This document shows positions 43,948 through 53,410 of a stretch of DNA of 64,000 nucleotides, one piece after another (position 1 is the stretch's first letter; every line of letters starts with the position of its first letter). Source of the stretch: Candidatus Jettenia caeni (GTDB lineage: Bacteria > Planctomycetota > Brocadiia > Brocadiales > Brocadiaceae); contig BAFH01000002.1 of assembly GCA_000296795.1 (NCBI GenBank), positions 62,001 to 126,000 on the forward strand. The letters run 5' to 3'. Made by a program: the position numbers and the translations under genes. The notes below the pieces were generated by a model. That model worked only from the letters and a program-made list of their open reading frames with translations, ran no database searches and was not told the DNA's origin.

Positions 43948-45981
43948 ATGAATAACTCGTTGAATATTGCACTTTCAAATTTATATAATGATCCCGAATT
44001 ATTACGGATTAAAGAGTTAGAATACCGATGTAGAGATTTGGCAAAAACTGCTGGTCTTGAGGGTAAAAATTATCCTGTATTACGTGACTCGGACTGGATA
44101 GAACGCGTATTTTCAAGAGTATCTGCCGATTTTAGCGTCATGGTCATAGGTCAAGTGTCATCAGGAAAATCTTCCTTTATAAACTCTTTATTTGGCAGGA
44201 AACTTCTTGTGCCTTCTGATCGTCCCACAGATGGTGTTGTATCAGTAATCATGTATGCTGATAGTAAAGAATCTGAAGGAGCAAAAAAGATATTAAAAAA
44301 TGGGGAGATACAGCCATTTGATTCATTGGATAAAGGACTTCAATTCCTGAGACAGCAAGAGACCCCAAGATTGGAACAATTAAGATGCAAAGAGGTAAGA
44401 CTTTATATTCACGATCCTTTATTGAGAAAATTCAGAATTATCAATACCCCGGGGCTTGGAGATAGACTCGAACAGTTTGAGCAATCGACACTTCAATACT
44501 TGCAGGAAGAAGAGTCTGATTTAATTATATGGACATTCGTTCCAGAAACAGCAGCCAACAAAGAAGAACTTGGACGATTTTCACAGAGTCTTAGGCAAAG
44601 AAAAGGGACTATACTCGGTGTGGTTACTCATATTCTAAGTGGTCATGAAGATGATTTAAACTATAATCCTTACAATGATAGCTCATGTGTTGAAATAACA
44701 GAGGCAATAAAAAAGCATTTAGGCGATTACCTAGACGATATAATATTATACGATTCTCTTGTTGCACGTAAATTAATTAATGAAATTAAAGAAAATCCGA
44801 ACCTTGAGTTTGATAACAACATGAAGATGCAATTAGAAAGATGTGGCTATACCACATTTCAAAATTATCTGCAAAGGCATCTTGGGGAAAATTATGAAAA
44901 GATTGAGACAGCAAAATTACGGTCTGTTATATTAAATTGTTCCGCACATACAGATGAATTGTCAAAGGTTTCAGCCTCTACAACTGATGCTTTTGAAGGA
45001 AAATCTACTAAGATAAAAGAAAAATTGCAGGCATGGGAAATCCTTAAAAGTAACGTTATTAGACCTGCAAAGTTACGTTTTAAAGAAGAAATCAAAACCA
45101 TGGCACAAGAAAGGGCATCAGAACTTGTTACCATTATGGGAAATGCTGCTGCTGATTGTGTTAACGCAAATTTTAATCTCTTAGGAACACTTTTCAAGTC
45201 TGCATTTTCTTATATTAAGGTTTGTAATCCAGTTGCCGACGAATTAAATGAAAAGATTGATAAATTTATTCAAGAAGCATTGATTAAGCAGAAATATTGG
45301 AAAAGATTGGATGACACATCGGAAAGATTAAGAAGTGATTTGATGGATGAATTGAAAAGTGAACTTATAAAATTTGACGAAAAAATAGATACTGATAATA
45401 AATTTATGGCGCCAATTAATATTCCAATATATAGTGGATCACCTGGATGCCAGTCTCAAAGTGTACTTGGAGAGGCTGTAGCTGCTTCACTAAAAGGTAT
45501 TGTGAGTGCTGCTTTAAAGAATCTTGCAAAAACAATAGAAAGTAGAGCTGCTTCTCAAACAGCTAAAGAAGGAGCAAAACAAACTGTTAAAAAGGTTGCT
45601 CAACAAACTGCTACAAAGACAGCACAACAAGCAGCCAAATCTACAGGTGCTTCAACTGTTGCTAAAGCAGCAAGCATATTTTCTCTTGTATTAATACCTT
45701 TTGACATACACAAATTACTTAAAGATTTCAAAAAGGGGAAAAATGAATTTGCCAACAATGTAAAATTAAGATACGAATCTGAAAAATCCATTTATGCAAC
45801 ACGTATTTATGATGCACTTTGGCCTATTGTAGAAGATGATATTAATGGAATTATCGTAGCTTTTGATGAAAAAGTAAATAAACAGGATGAACATTGGACA
45901 CAACTGGCACTTGAAGCATCCAATTGTAGTGATGATTTATTGTCCCTTAGTATCGAATTAAAATCAAGAATTGAAATGTAA
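43948..45981 (+). CDS. Dynamin-like large GTPase 1
   Basis: The protein has 677 residues. The P-loop is GQVSSGKSS (68-76), the G2 Thr is in RPTDGVVSV (about 94) and G3 is NTPGLGD (166-172). The G4 position reads VVTHIL instead of NKxD. After the GTPase domain come helical bundles with coiled-coil character. An Ala/Lys/Gln-rich repeat stretch (about 535-570, AKEGAKQTVKKVAQQTATKT) leads to a hydrophobic tip (SIFSLVLIPFDIHKLL). This fits the bacterial dynamin-like family, which remodels or seals membranes. It starts with AAAGGGAG upstream. Confidence 0.83.
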   Translation: MNNSLNIALSNLYNDPELLRIKELEYRCRDLAKTAGLEGKNYPVLRDSDWIERVFSRVSADFSVMVIGQVSSGKSSFINSLFGRKLLVPSDRPTDGVVSVIMYADSKESEGAKKILKNGEIQPFDSLDKGLQFLRQQETPRLEQLRCKEVRLYIHDPLLRKFRIINTPGLGDRLEQFEQSTLQYLQEEESDLIIWTFVPETAANKEELGRFSQSLRQRKGTILGVVTHILSGHEDDLNYNPYNDSSCVEITEAIKKHLGDYLDDIILYDSLVARKLINEIKENPNLEFDNNMKMQLERCGYTTFQNYLQRHLGENYEKIETAKLRSVILNCSAHTDELSKVSASTTDAFEGKSTKIKEKLQAWEILKSNVIRPAKLRFKEEIKTMAQERASELVTIMGNAAADCVNANFNLLGTLFKSAFSYIKVCNPVADELNEKIDKFIQEALIKQKYWKRLDDTSERLRSDLMDELKSELIKFDEKIDTDNKFMAPINIPIYSGSPGCQSQSVLGEAVAASLKGIVSAALKNLAKTIESRAASQTAKEGAKQTVKKVAQQTATKTAQQAAKSTGASTVAKAASIFSLVLIPFDIHKLLKDFKKGKNEFANNVKLRYESEKSIYATRIYDALWPIVEDDINGIIVAFDEKVNKQDEHWTQLALEASNCSDDLLSLSIELKSRIEM

Positions 45982-45985
45982 TGGA

Positions 45986-46507
45986 ATGAACAAAAAGTCA
46001 AATAAAAGCAAACAGTCAAATATTGCAGTATTTTATGGTGATTATTATAGCATGAAATACTTTGCCCAGAGATGGGCAAAAAATAAAGCAATAATAAATA
46101 AGTGGAATTGGAAGGGTAGTAATTGGGCATTTATAAAAGGGGAAAATGGATTTTCGATTTGTCTTGTTCCTCAAAAGTATACAAAAATAGATGAACTGCC
46201 TGACGGTGATATTGTATGGCTAGTTCCCGAACGTGGGCCTTCTATATATGAAGTTGCAGAATTCAGACATTTTTTAGAAAACTTTGATATTTCAGATAAG
46301 CAATTGCAAATTGTTGTGTGCTTACCACATGATCAATCTGAAAAAGAAGCAAATGAAACTATTGATGAAATCGCTAAAATGGCTAAACCTGCAGTTCCGG
46401 ATAATGTTGATGCAACAGTTGAAATAGTATGGCTTTCACGGGAAGGTATTAATACAGCGGATATGTGGTTTAAAGACATTCTTTTTAAAGGTTTTAAACA
46501 TGATTGA
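45986..46507 (+). CDS. Small linking protein of the dual-dynamin operon, no known family
   Basis: The start at 45986 (NKKSNKSKQSNIAVFYGDYY) lies four bases after the stop of GTPase 1. The 173-residue soluble protein contains hydrophobic strands IAVFYGDYY, GDIVWLVPERG, LQIVVCLPHD and VEIVWLSREGI alternating with helices, an alpha/beta layout. It overlaps GTPase 2 by 8 bp, so all three are translationally coupled. I do not recognise the fold; a partner or regulator bridging the two GTPases is plausible. Confidence 0.7.
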   Translation: MNKKSNKSKQSNIAVFYGDYYSMKYFAQRWAKNKAIINKWNWKGSNWAFIKGENGFSICLVPQKYTKIDELPDGDIVWLVPERGPSIYEVAEFRHFLENFDISDKQLQIVVCLPHDQSEKEANETIDEIAKMAKPAVPDNVDATVEIVWLSREGINTADMWFKDILFKGFKHD

Positions 46508-49145
46508 TACATCTCTTTTTTGGTTAAATAGTTATGATAAATTATCAATAAGTTGCTATTCACGTACAGATTTTATTCGGCATTGGCAAAAATTAAATGG
46601 ACACCCACAATGTTTTGGGGTATCTGGTAAACTTACGGGAAAAAATAATAACGAAAATATCACAACTCCACGTAACTGTGGTGAAAATACCTGTCCCGTA
46701 AGAATACCTTGTGAAGGGTTGCATGAAAATGCTCCTTTCAGTAATGCCAAACTCCGTGAAAAAAGTATTGAGATTCTCAGTAAAGTTCTTTTTCTTGCAA
46801 AAGTTATTGAAGGACAGGATACGATAACAGCCTTTCAGTATGATATTGAAAAACTTATAAAAGATTGGAATCATGACACACCACAAGTTGCGATCATTGG
46901 CGCTTTTTCTTCAGGCAAATCTACACTTATCAACCGAATTCTTAATACAGACATCTTAACAGTTAAAAGAACCCCAACTACAGGTGTTGTAACGGTTACT
47001 TGCTACGGTCATGAGCCAATTGCAAACCTATATTTTAGAAAAATAGTAACAATGGGTTTGCTTGCCGCTGATAAACAGCATGTCGATAAAGATGTCCTGC
47101 TAACATTACATTCTTGGATATCTTCGCCTGACAAATTTAATGTTAAAAACATTTTTGAACTTTTTGAAACTGATTTCAAACCCATTGATATAGTACATCT
47201 AAAATCACAATTAGAAGAACTGCTTAGTTATGTTAAACCTCATAACATAGAACCAAATGTAAAAACCATTTCATTAACTGAAAAAATTAAAAGAAAGATT
47301 ACTGGACAACCTTCAGCTATAGAAAAATTTACGCGTAACTTTAAAATTGAATTTGCAGATAGCGAACCTATTAATTTTGATCTTAGGAAAAAAGAAGATG
47401 TTAACGAATTTAAAACTTATCTTAGCGATTATCAAAAATCAATTCGAGTTGAAAAAGCTTTGTGTAGATTGCCACATAAGGATTTAAAGACATTCAATTT
47501 ACTTGATACAGCAGGATTATGTTCTCCATATGCTTTTCACACAAGTATTGTAGAAGAACTTTTATCAAGAAAGCCGGATAAATTAATAATTCTTTTAGAT
47601 TCAAGAAATTTAGAAGGTCCAACAAATCATGAAGCAATAAAAGTGCTTAAACAATTTGTATCTTCTTCATCTGAATTAAGAAGAATTACTTTTGGTTTAA
47701 CATTCTGGAATATTTTACTACGTAACTATATGGAAAACGATCGTGAACCTGAGTTGTCTTTTTTAAATGCGAATTACAGACAAATTGCAGTGAGTGAGCT
47801 TTCTAAAAAAATCCGTAGTCAACTTCGTAAATTATTAGAATCATCGTTAAGCTTTAGATGTGAGATAGAACCTGTTTCTTACACACTTGCGCTTGGAGAT
47901 TCAGTACCTGACGATATAGGATACAGCCTTGATTCTCTTCGTAAAGGACTACGAAATGAATGTAGTGGATGGATTGGCGTTAAGATGTGGGCAGAAAGGT
48001 GGCAATTCAAGAAAGATATCGGAAATTGTCTTTTGGAATTAGTAAAGAATAAAGCTTTAAAAATAGAAGATGATATAAACAATTGTAACTCAGATAGAAG
48101 TTTTGATGATGAAATAACAAGGCTTAACAAAGATGAGGAATCAACAAACAGGAGATTTTCTCAAATAGAACAAGAAATACTTGAACAACTGAACTCAAAA
48201 CAGTCTTTAGCTATTTCAGAGATCAATATGCTCGATTCAAAATCGCAAATTATGGAATATATAAACACAGGTTACACAAAAACAATCACAAATATTCTCG
48301 ACACAATAAAGACATATTCTGAAAACCAATTCAACAGTTTGATGGAGATTATAAATAATGGTGAAAATATTTTATTTTATAAAAACAATTATGTTATTGA
48401 CTTTGATAGAAGACTTTTAGGCTTGGAAGAATCAGCGAAGAAAGAAGCGGAAGGTAATATTACAGGTTTAGGGTATACTTTCAAAGGTATATGGGACTTT
48501 TTACTTGGTTCAATAAAAGAATGGAACGCTTCAAGCAGGGCTGCAGCAAGGGATACCTTAAAACGTGAACTTGTTAAAACAATAGATATAACTCGATCTG
48601 CTATTACTAGACGTAATAAAAATCTATTTCCACTAAAATCTCAAATAATTTCGAGAATTCAAGAACAGAAACGGCAAATAGAAGAACAACAGAGAAACAA
48701 AAAGGATCTGCTGTTGCGTCTAAAAAAAAGACTAGCAGAGATTGAGGGATTATATAAAATATGTGAAAGAGTGGAAAAAGAAATAAAAAACTATACAAAT
48801 GATATTATTTCTGCAAATGAAAGAGTAATGTTATCAAAAAGAAGTGATTTCAAGGCTTATCTTGTAGATGTACAAGGGAGAATTCATTCTTTTAAAAAAG
48901 GTCGTAGTGAGGGAACACTTATTTTATTAAATCCTCCACAATCTGAATGGAAAGAAATTGTGCTTGAAATTAATGATTATAAAACAGTTTATTATCCACA
49001 AAAAACCAATAGTCCAGTTTGGGTTAAATTCGAAGAAAAAAACGAAATTAAACCATATACCCCATTATGTATACTTAATCCAATAGAGCTTTATTTAACA
49101 ACAATGACTGCAAAGCTAATAGAACCTCGTCGGACAGTAAAATAG
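46500..49145 (+). CDS. Dynamin-like large GTPase 2 with Cys-rich N-terminal segment
   Basis: The protein has 881 residues. Residues 1-80 carry five Cys, three of them in CGENTCPVRIPC (60-71), and resemble no domain I know. The GTPase domain follows: P-loop GAFSSGKST (134-142), G2 in TPTTGVVTV, then a long insertion (about 175-325), and G3 DTAGL (336-340). A long coiled-coil region lies around 545-770 (IQEQKRQIEEQQRNKKDLLL). The last 110 residues are beta-rich (GTLILLNPPQSEWKEIVLEI). It has no clear membrane helix. The pair of unlike dynamins in one operon recalls heteromeric bacterial dynamins. Confidence 0.82.
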   Translation: MIDTSLFWLNSYDKLSISCYSRTDFIRHWQKLNGHPQCFGVSGKLTGKNNNENITTPRNCGENTCPVRIPCEGLHENAPFSNAKLREKSIEILSKVLFLAKVIEGQDTITAFQYDIEKLIKDWNHDTPQVAIIGAFSSGKSTLINRILNTDILTVKRTPTTGVVTVTCYGHEPIANLYFRKIVTMGLLAADKQHVDKDVLLTLHSWISSPDKFNVKNIFELFETDFKPIDIVHLKSQLEELLSYVKPHNIEPNVKTISLTEKIKRKITGQPSAIEKFTRNFKIEFADSEPINFDLRKKEDVNEFKTYLSDYQKSIRVEKALCRLPHKDLKTFNLLDTAGLCSPYAFHTSIVEELLSRKPDKLIILLDSRNLEGPTNHEAIKVLKQFVSSSSELRRITFGLTFWNILLRNYMENDREPELSFLNANYRQIAVSELSKKIRSQLRKLLESSLSFRCEIEPVSYTLALGDSVPDDIGYSLDSLRKGLRNECSGWIGVKMWAERWQFKKDIGNCLLELVKNKALKIEDDINNCNSDRSFDDEITRLNKDEESTNRRFSQIEQEILEQLNSKQSLAISEINMLDSKSQIMEYINTGYTKTITNILDTIKTYSENQFNSLMEIINNGENILFYKNNYVIDFDRRLLGLEESAKKEAEGNITGLGYTFKGIWDFLLGSIKEWNASSRAAARDTLKRELVKTIDITRSAITRRNKNLFPLKSQIISRIQEQKRQIEEQQRNKKDLLLRLKKRLAEIEGLYKICERVEKEIKNYTNDIISANERVMLSKRSDFKAYLVDVQGRIHSFKKGRSEGTLILLNPPQSEWKEIVLEINDYKTVYYPQKTNSPVWVKFEEKNEIKPYTPLCILNPIELYLTTMTAKLIEPRRTVK

Positions 49146-49513
49146 ATAAGTAAGAATGATTTTTTTCTTCACTTAACCTAAACCCCATAACTGAAAAAGG
49201 TTTGTGTTTTCTGACAGTATATCAAATTTCCATTTCTGCTATTAGATGGATAAACAAATTATGGGTATCGTAAACATGAAGGTAATCTTGAGAAATCCAA
49301 ATAACCCAAATATAGTGATCTCAAAACAAAATGTCACATAGCATAGCAAATTTTGCTGGAAAATACAGTGCTTTTGAAGATGAAAAAGCGACATTTTGTT
49401 TTAACATTACTATACTACAATATCAATATTCAAGGTACTAACGAGCACAGTATTACTTTTTGATGTAACGAGTTTTGTAGATAAGTTTGCAGTTAATAAA
49501 GATAGGAAAAGAT
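49146..49513. other. Intergenic region with a hairpin and one copy of a 41-bp direct repeat
   Basis: AAAACAAAATGTC (49323-49335) and GACATTTTGTTTT (49391-49403) are perfect inverted repeats. Bases 49460-49500 are a direct repeat that recurs at 53377-53410 plus 54571-54577, where an IS splits it. No gene was found. Confidence 0.5.
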
Positions 49514-49798
49514 ATGAAATCAGTTAATAAGTCAAAAAAAACGTCTACAGCAAAAAATACCAGGCCACAAAAGGCGTCTAAGGTTACCATAGAAAAAAGA
49601 ATACGAAAATACCGGCTTAAAGATGCGGAAAAACAGGAGGAAGAAGACTTAAAATATTGGGCTTCGGCTTCGATTTCTGAAAAAACCGAAATGGCTTATT
49701 CCCTGTGGGAAGAATGCTATTGGATACAAAAAGGGGTAAATATTAATGCACAAAGACTTCGAAGAGTTCTTGAAATTGCTAAATTACCACAAAGCTAA
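49514..49798 (+). CDS. Small basic protein preceding a nucleotidyltransferase-like gene
   Basis: The start at 49514 (KSVNKSKKTSTAKNTRPQKA) is favoured by GGAAAAG upstream. Of 94 residues, the first 50 are strongly basic and the last 40 form helices (KTEMAYSLWEECYWIQKGV). It overlaps the next gene by 53 bp. The arrangement resembles two-gene nucleotidyltransferase toxin-antitoxin modules; which role this one takes is unclear. Confidence 0.62.
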   Translation: MKSVNKSKKTSTAKNTRPQKASKVTIEKRIRKYRLKDAEKQEEEDLKYWASASISEKTEMAYSLWEECYWIQKGVNINAQRLRRVLEIAKLPQS

Positions 49799-50198
49799 AT
49801 ACGTAATAGTAGGTGGTTATGCCTTAAGCGCATACTTCATACCAAGAGCCACGAAAGACTTGGATATTCTCATAGAACCATCCCAAAATAACGCAATAAA
49901 AGTAATTGAAGCCCTTAAGGAATTTGGATTTAATTTATCAAATCTGGAAACAAAAGAACTCATGAGTCCAGAAGTAATTATTCAGTTGGGTAGGCCTCCG
50001 GTAAGGATAGATATCCTCACATCTATCACAGGAGTAGAGTGGAAAGAAGTATGGAAAAACAGAAAAAAAGGGGCTTTCGGAGAATCTCAGATTTCTACTT
50101 ATTTCATAGGAAAAAACCAATTGATTAAAAATAAAATAGCAACCGGAAGAGAACAGGATTTATTAGATGTAAAGAAATTGAAAAAACTAAAAGAGTAG
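49746..50198 (+). CDS. Nucleotidyltransferase-fold protein (MNT/AbiEii-like)
   Basis: In this 150-residue protein KYVIVGGYALSAYFIPRATK is followed directly by DLDILIEPS. This is the GG(x)ALxxY...R.TxDLDI signature of small nucleotidyltransferases used as toxins or antitoxins. A third acidic residue stands in RPPVRIDILTSI. It probably transfers a nucleotide to a partner protein or RNA. It is the second gene of the pair, overlapping the basic protein gene. Confidence 0.8.
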   Translation: MHKDFEEFLKLLNYHKAKYVIVGGYALSAYFIPRATKDLDILIEPSQNNAIKVIEALKEFGFNLSNLETKELMSPEVIIQLGRPPVRIDILTSITGVEWKEVWKNRKKGAFGESQISTYFIGKNQLIKNKIATGREQDLLDVKKLKKLKE

Positions 50199-50289
50199 CA
50201 GGGAAGTCAACGACTGCGCCAGCCTTGCTCAAAGGGACACTTGGAGTAACTGAATTTGTAAATGCTGACACGATTGCTCAGGGACTTTC

Positions 50290-50832
50290 GGCTTTTCACT
50301 ATGGCGGGTGCAGGTTTGCAACCTGAACCCATGATTTGGTAGAACAACAACGTATTGCAATTTACATAATTTTGAACAATATAAACAGAGAGGGTTCAAG
50401 TTGCAAACTTGAACCCGCATGGGGTTCGACAAAGATTTATTTTATTAAGTAATACCGGCCCCACCCGACTGTGGCGCTTCGCCTTTTGAATACATTGAAT
50501 TTTATAGGCTTGGAGTAAAAGACACTTCTTATTTGAATATTATTAGAAGAACAATTAAATTAAGAAAAGGAAGGCGGTTTCTAACAAAGCCTTTGTAATT
50601 GAAGACATTGAAGATAACCATACAACATTACTTAATGAAAAAAGGAAGTGTATGAATGAATTTCAATAAACCGCATAAATCCTTTGATAAAGATTAAAGA
50701 TAATTTAGAAATTTATTTTTGAAAAGATTTAAGAAAATTTTAGACATGTAATAATTATAGTTTACAAGATGTATTTTCCCAAAGTAGTTTTTAAATGAAA
50801 AAAAGAATTATTTTCACAACAAACTCGTAAAA
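50290..50832. repeat. REP-like palindromes and decayed sequence
   Basis: GGTTTGCAACCTGAACCC (50313-50330) and GGTTCAAGTTGCAAACTTGA (50394-50413) form a pair like that near 14920-15030. From 50480 to 50830 short open stretches occur (CGASPFEYIEFYRLGVKDTS-type reading near 50470-50530) without an intact gene. Confidence 0.5.
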
Positions 50833-51304
50833 ATGCTACCCAAATCAAAAGATGAATTTCCGAAATGTATTTATTTAGACCAGAACTTAGCTAAAGCTCC
50901 GAGAACCATTTAAAGAGGCATTAAAATCGCTTCGCACTGCTATTGATAGTGGTAAAGCAATAGTACCTATATCAGCAATCCATGTTATGGAGACAACTAT
51001 ACTTAAAGATTGGGAACGTCGCCGCCGTTTTGCAGAACTCATAGTTGATCTTTCAAAACAATATTGCAATTGTTCCACATACCTGCGTTCTCAGCGCTGA
51101 AATCAAGAACTCAGTCCTCAAAGCACTCGGTGGCACTCTTCAGATATCGACACGGACACAAATTATTCAGAAAGGTTTGTGGTTTGCATTGGGTTTCCAC
51201 CCTGAGATTTAAAGTGGACGGGTTTGTCAAGACCATTTATTACTCATTTTTAGATGCATTGATTCATGAATTATCAGGCACAGAAGGGTAATGGAAGGAA
51301 CCTG

Positions 51305-51949
51305 TTACTTTATACTCCTCCAAAGCCTTTCCGTAAAAATGTTATCAAACACTCGACCCCGACCATCCATACTGATCGCTATTCCTTTACCCACGAGAAT
51401 CCCGGTAAAATCATTACAGGTAAACTGAGAACCCTGATCACTGTTAAATATCTCTGGACATCCCTTTCCCAAGGCATCCTCCAATGCCTCTCTACAAAAA
51501 TAAACGTCCATGCTATTACTCAAACGCCATGACAACACATAACGACTGTGCCAATCGATTATTGCTACCAGATATAAAAACCCTTGCCTTAACCGAATAT
51601 ACGTGATATCGCTTGCCCATATCTGGTTGGGATAACTGATCCTCATATCACTTAGTAAGTAGGGATATATTTTGTGCCCAGGTTGTTTCTTGCTGAAATT
51701 CCCTCTCGGATATATTGCTCGCAGTCCCATCTGTCTCATAAAAGACTGCACTCTTTCCCTACTTATATTAATTCCCTCTCGTCTTAATGCCTCTCTTATC
51801 CTCCGACTCCCATAGAATGGACTCTCGGTAAATATCCCATCTATTCGGTGCATAACCTCTATTGTCTCATCTGATACCTCTACCGGTTCATAATAAACAT
51901 TTGATCTATGCAGACCCAAAAGCTCGCACTGCTTCCTTATACCTGACAT
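51305..51949 (-). pseudogene. IS3 orfB transposase, both ends damaged
   Basis: The DDE integrase core is present: NQIWASDITYIRLRQGFLYL, EIFNSDQGSQFT and the Glu in NIFTERLWRSIK, where a TAA cuts off the last 50-70 residues. At the N terminus, the ATG at 51949 belongs to the MITE; joining the flanks restores LSIRKQCELLGLHRS. Confidence 0.78.
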
Positions 51950-52344
51950 TCAAGAGGTTCTCATGAAGAAATAGAAAATGTGATAGATGTTTGAGTTCAA
52001 GATAACGTTTTTTGCTATAACCGTAGTATCGCTTTGGAATGAGGCTGAAAAGATGCCGTAATGGTACGGAGAAAAATAAAGCGGAGAGAATCTAAGCCCG
52101 AAGGGCTGGTATGATTATAGCTCATGAACACCCATGAATGCATAACCCCGAAGGGGTGATATGATGGGAGACCAATGTCACCCCTTCGGGGTTTAAACCC
52201 TTGGTTCTCTTGTTTGCTATAATCATGACATCCCTTTGGGATTAAAAGAAAAACATCTGAAGGTTTTTACCGGGGAGATAAATCTGACTCCCTTAAAAAT
52301 TAATTACATTTTACCTCTCCTCATAAAAACCTCTTGAATGTCGG
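51943..52344. mobile_element. 402-bp MITE inserted in the IS3 element
   Basis: The ends CTGACATTCAAGAGG and CCTCTTGAATGTCGG are inverted repeats with one mismatch. TTATAC is duplicated at 51937-51942 and 52345-52350. The inside carries several CCCGAAGGG/CCCTTCGGGG palindromes of the type also found at 54765-54870 and 59272-59284. A solo end of the same family lies at 14031-14053. Confidence 0.75.
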
Positions 52345-52351
52345 TTATACT

Positions 52352-52676
52352 TAATCCATTATGTCCTACTTCTAGTAACCGCCTCTTCTCATCAACGCTC
52401 AAACGGTACAGATTTTTTTTAAGCCATTCGTTCTCTACCTTCAATTGACCTATCTGCCGGTAAAGCTCATCTATTACTTTCTCCTTATTCTTCTCGTAAT
52501 TTCTCCCCCTTTCCCTGGAATATCTCTACCATCCCCTCTCATGCTCGTTTTTGCCAATTTACTATCTGTGTCCTGTGTACTTCATATTCTGAAGACAACT
52601 CTGCTATTGTCTTTTCCTCTTTTATTGCCTCCAAAGCTACTTTTGCCATAAACTCTGAATGAAAACTCTTTCTCAT
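52352..52676 (-). pseudogene. IS3 orfA remnant
   Basis: From ATG at 52676 it reads [20 protein letters not shown], then [20 protein letters not shown], an HTH_Tnp-type N terminus. A TGA follows KRA, and after a frame change the leucine zipper part ELYRQIGQLKVENEWLKKNL is seen. Confidence 0.68.
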
Positions 52677-53410
52677 CCTTATCTTTTCTGACCTCCTTTC
52701 ATCTCCTATTTTACCAAAAATGACTCTTAACTACTGGTCCGAAAATCCCAGTCCATTATAATTTTAGGGATCTCTGAGAATAACAAAAAGATGCCAGAAG
52801 CTGTATTAAACTCTAGAGAGTTTTCTGTAAAATTTCTGATAGGTACTTCCGATAAAAAATTAGTCCAGAATGTTTACAAAGAAAACGAAAAAGCACTGGA
52901 AGAACTCGAAAATACCCGAAAGCAGACACTAAAGCTCAGTACTGATATGCACCATCGGTTCGAATTTGCTAATTTATTTACAAAAGGTACACCAGGCCAA
53001 AAACTCGATGAAGTACTTCAAAGTCTAAATATTACTCTTAGCGATTTTATGAAAAACTTTAAAAATTCCGATCAGTTTATGAGTTTCTTCCAAAATATTT
53101 ATACAATGGATGTCTTTGTAACTCTTATTGTTGCTCGTGATCGTGAAAAGCCTCGAAAAATTGAGCTTAACGACACAAAAGATTTGGGTTTTCTCTGTAC
53201 CGCAGTGCCCTATTGTAATGCTATTATCACAGAAGAATTTTGATGTTACTTAATAAAGTGTACAAAGCTTTCCGAACGGTACAAAGTACAAGTTGAGACA
53301 ACTGTGGAAGAACTTCCCAATTTGCTAAAGAATCTAGATTGCTTATAAAAAATGGAAACAGGTCAGGTCTTCCTTCTTGATGTATCAAGTTTTGTAGATT
53401 AGTTTGCAGT

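Larger units (their letters stand above)
51215..52755 (-). mobile_element. IS3-family element, defective, with a MITE inside
   Basis: Imperfect ends TGGACGGGTTTGTCAAGACC (51215) and the inverse of GGTCCGAAAATCCCAGTCCA (52736-52755) bound it. OrfA and orfB remnants are on the minus strand. The element interrupts the PIN-like gene. Confidence 0.72.
50833..53348 (+). pseudogene. Large DQN-type PIN-like gene, destroyed by frameshifts and an IS3 insertion
   Basis: The 5' part reads LPKSKDEFPKCIYLDQN and then, with shifts, FKEALKSLRTAIDSGKAIVP, then ISAIHVMETT and ERRRRFAELIVDLSKQY. A further shift gives VPHTCVLSAEIKNSVLKALG. After the IS3 element (51215-52755) the frame resumes KKMPEAVLNSREFSVKFLIG, then GFLCTAVPYCNAIITEEF, a TGA, and LSERYKVQVETTVEELPNLL ending at 53348. 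YLDQN at the start and VPYCN...TEEF at the end fit a family of about 400-residue PIN-like nuclease proteins found in defence contexts. The family call is from motif memory. Confidence 0.6.
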
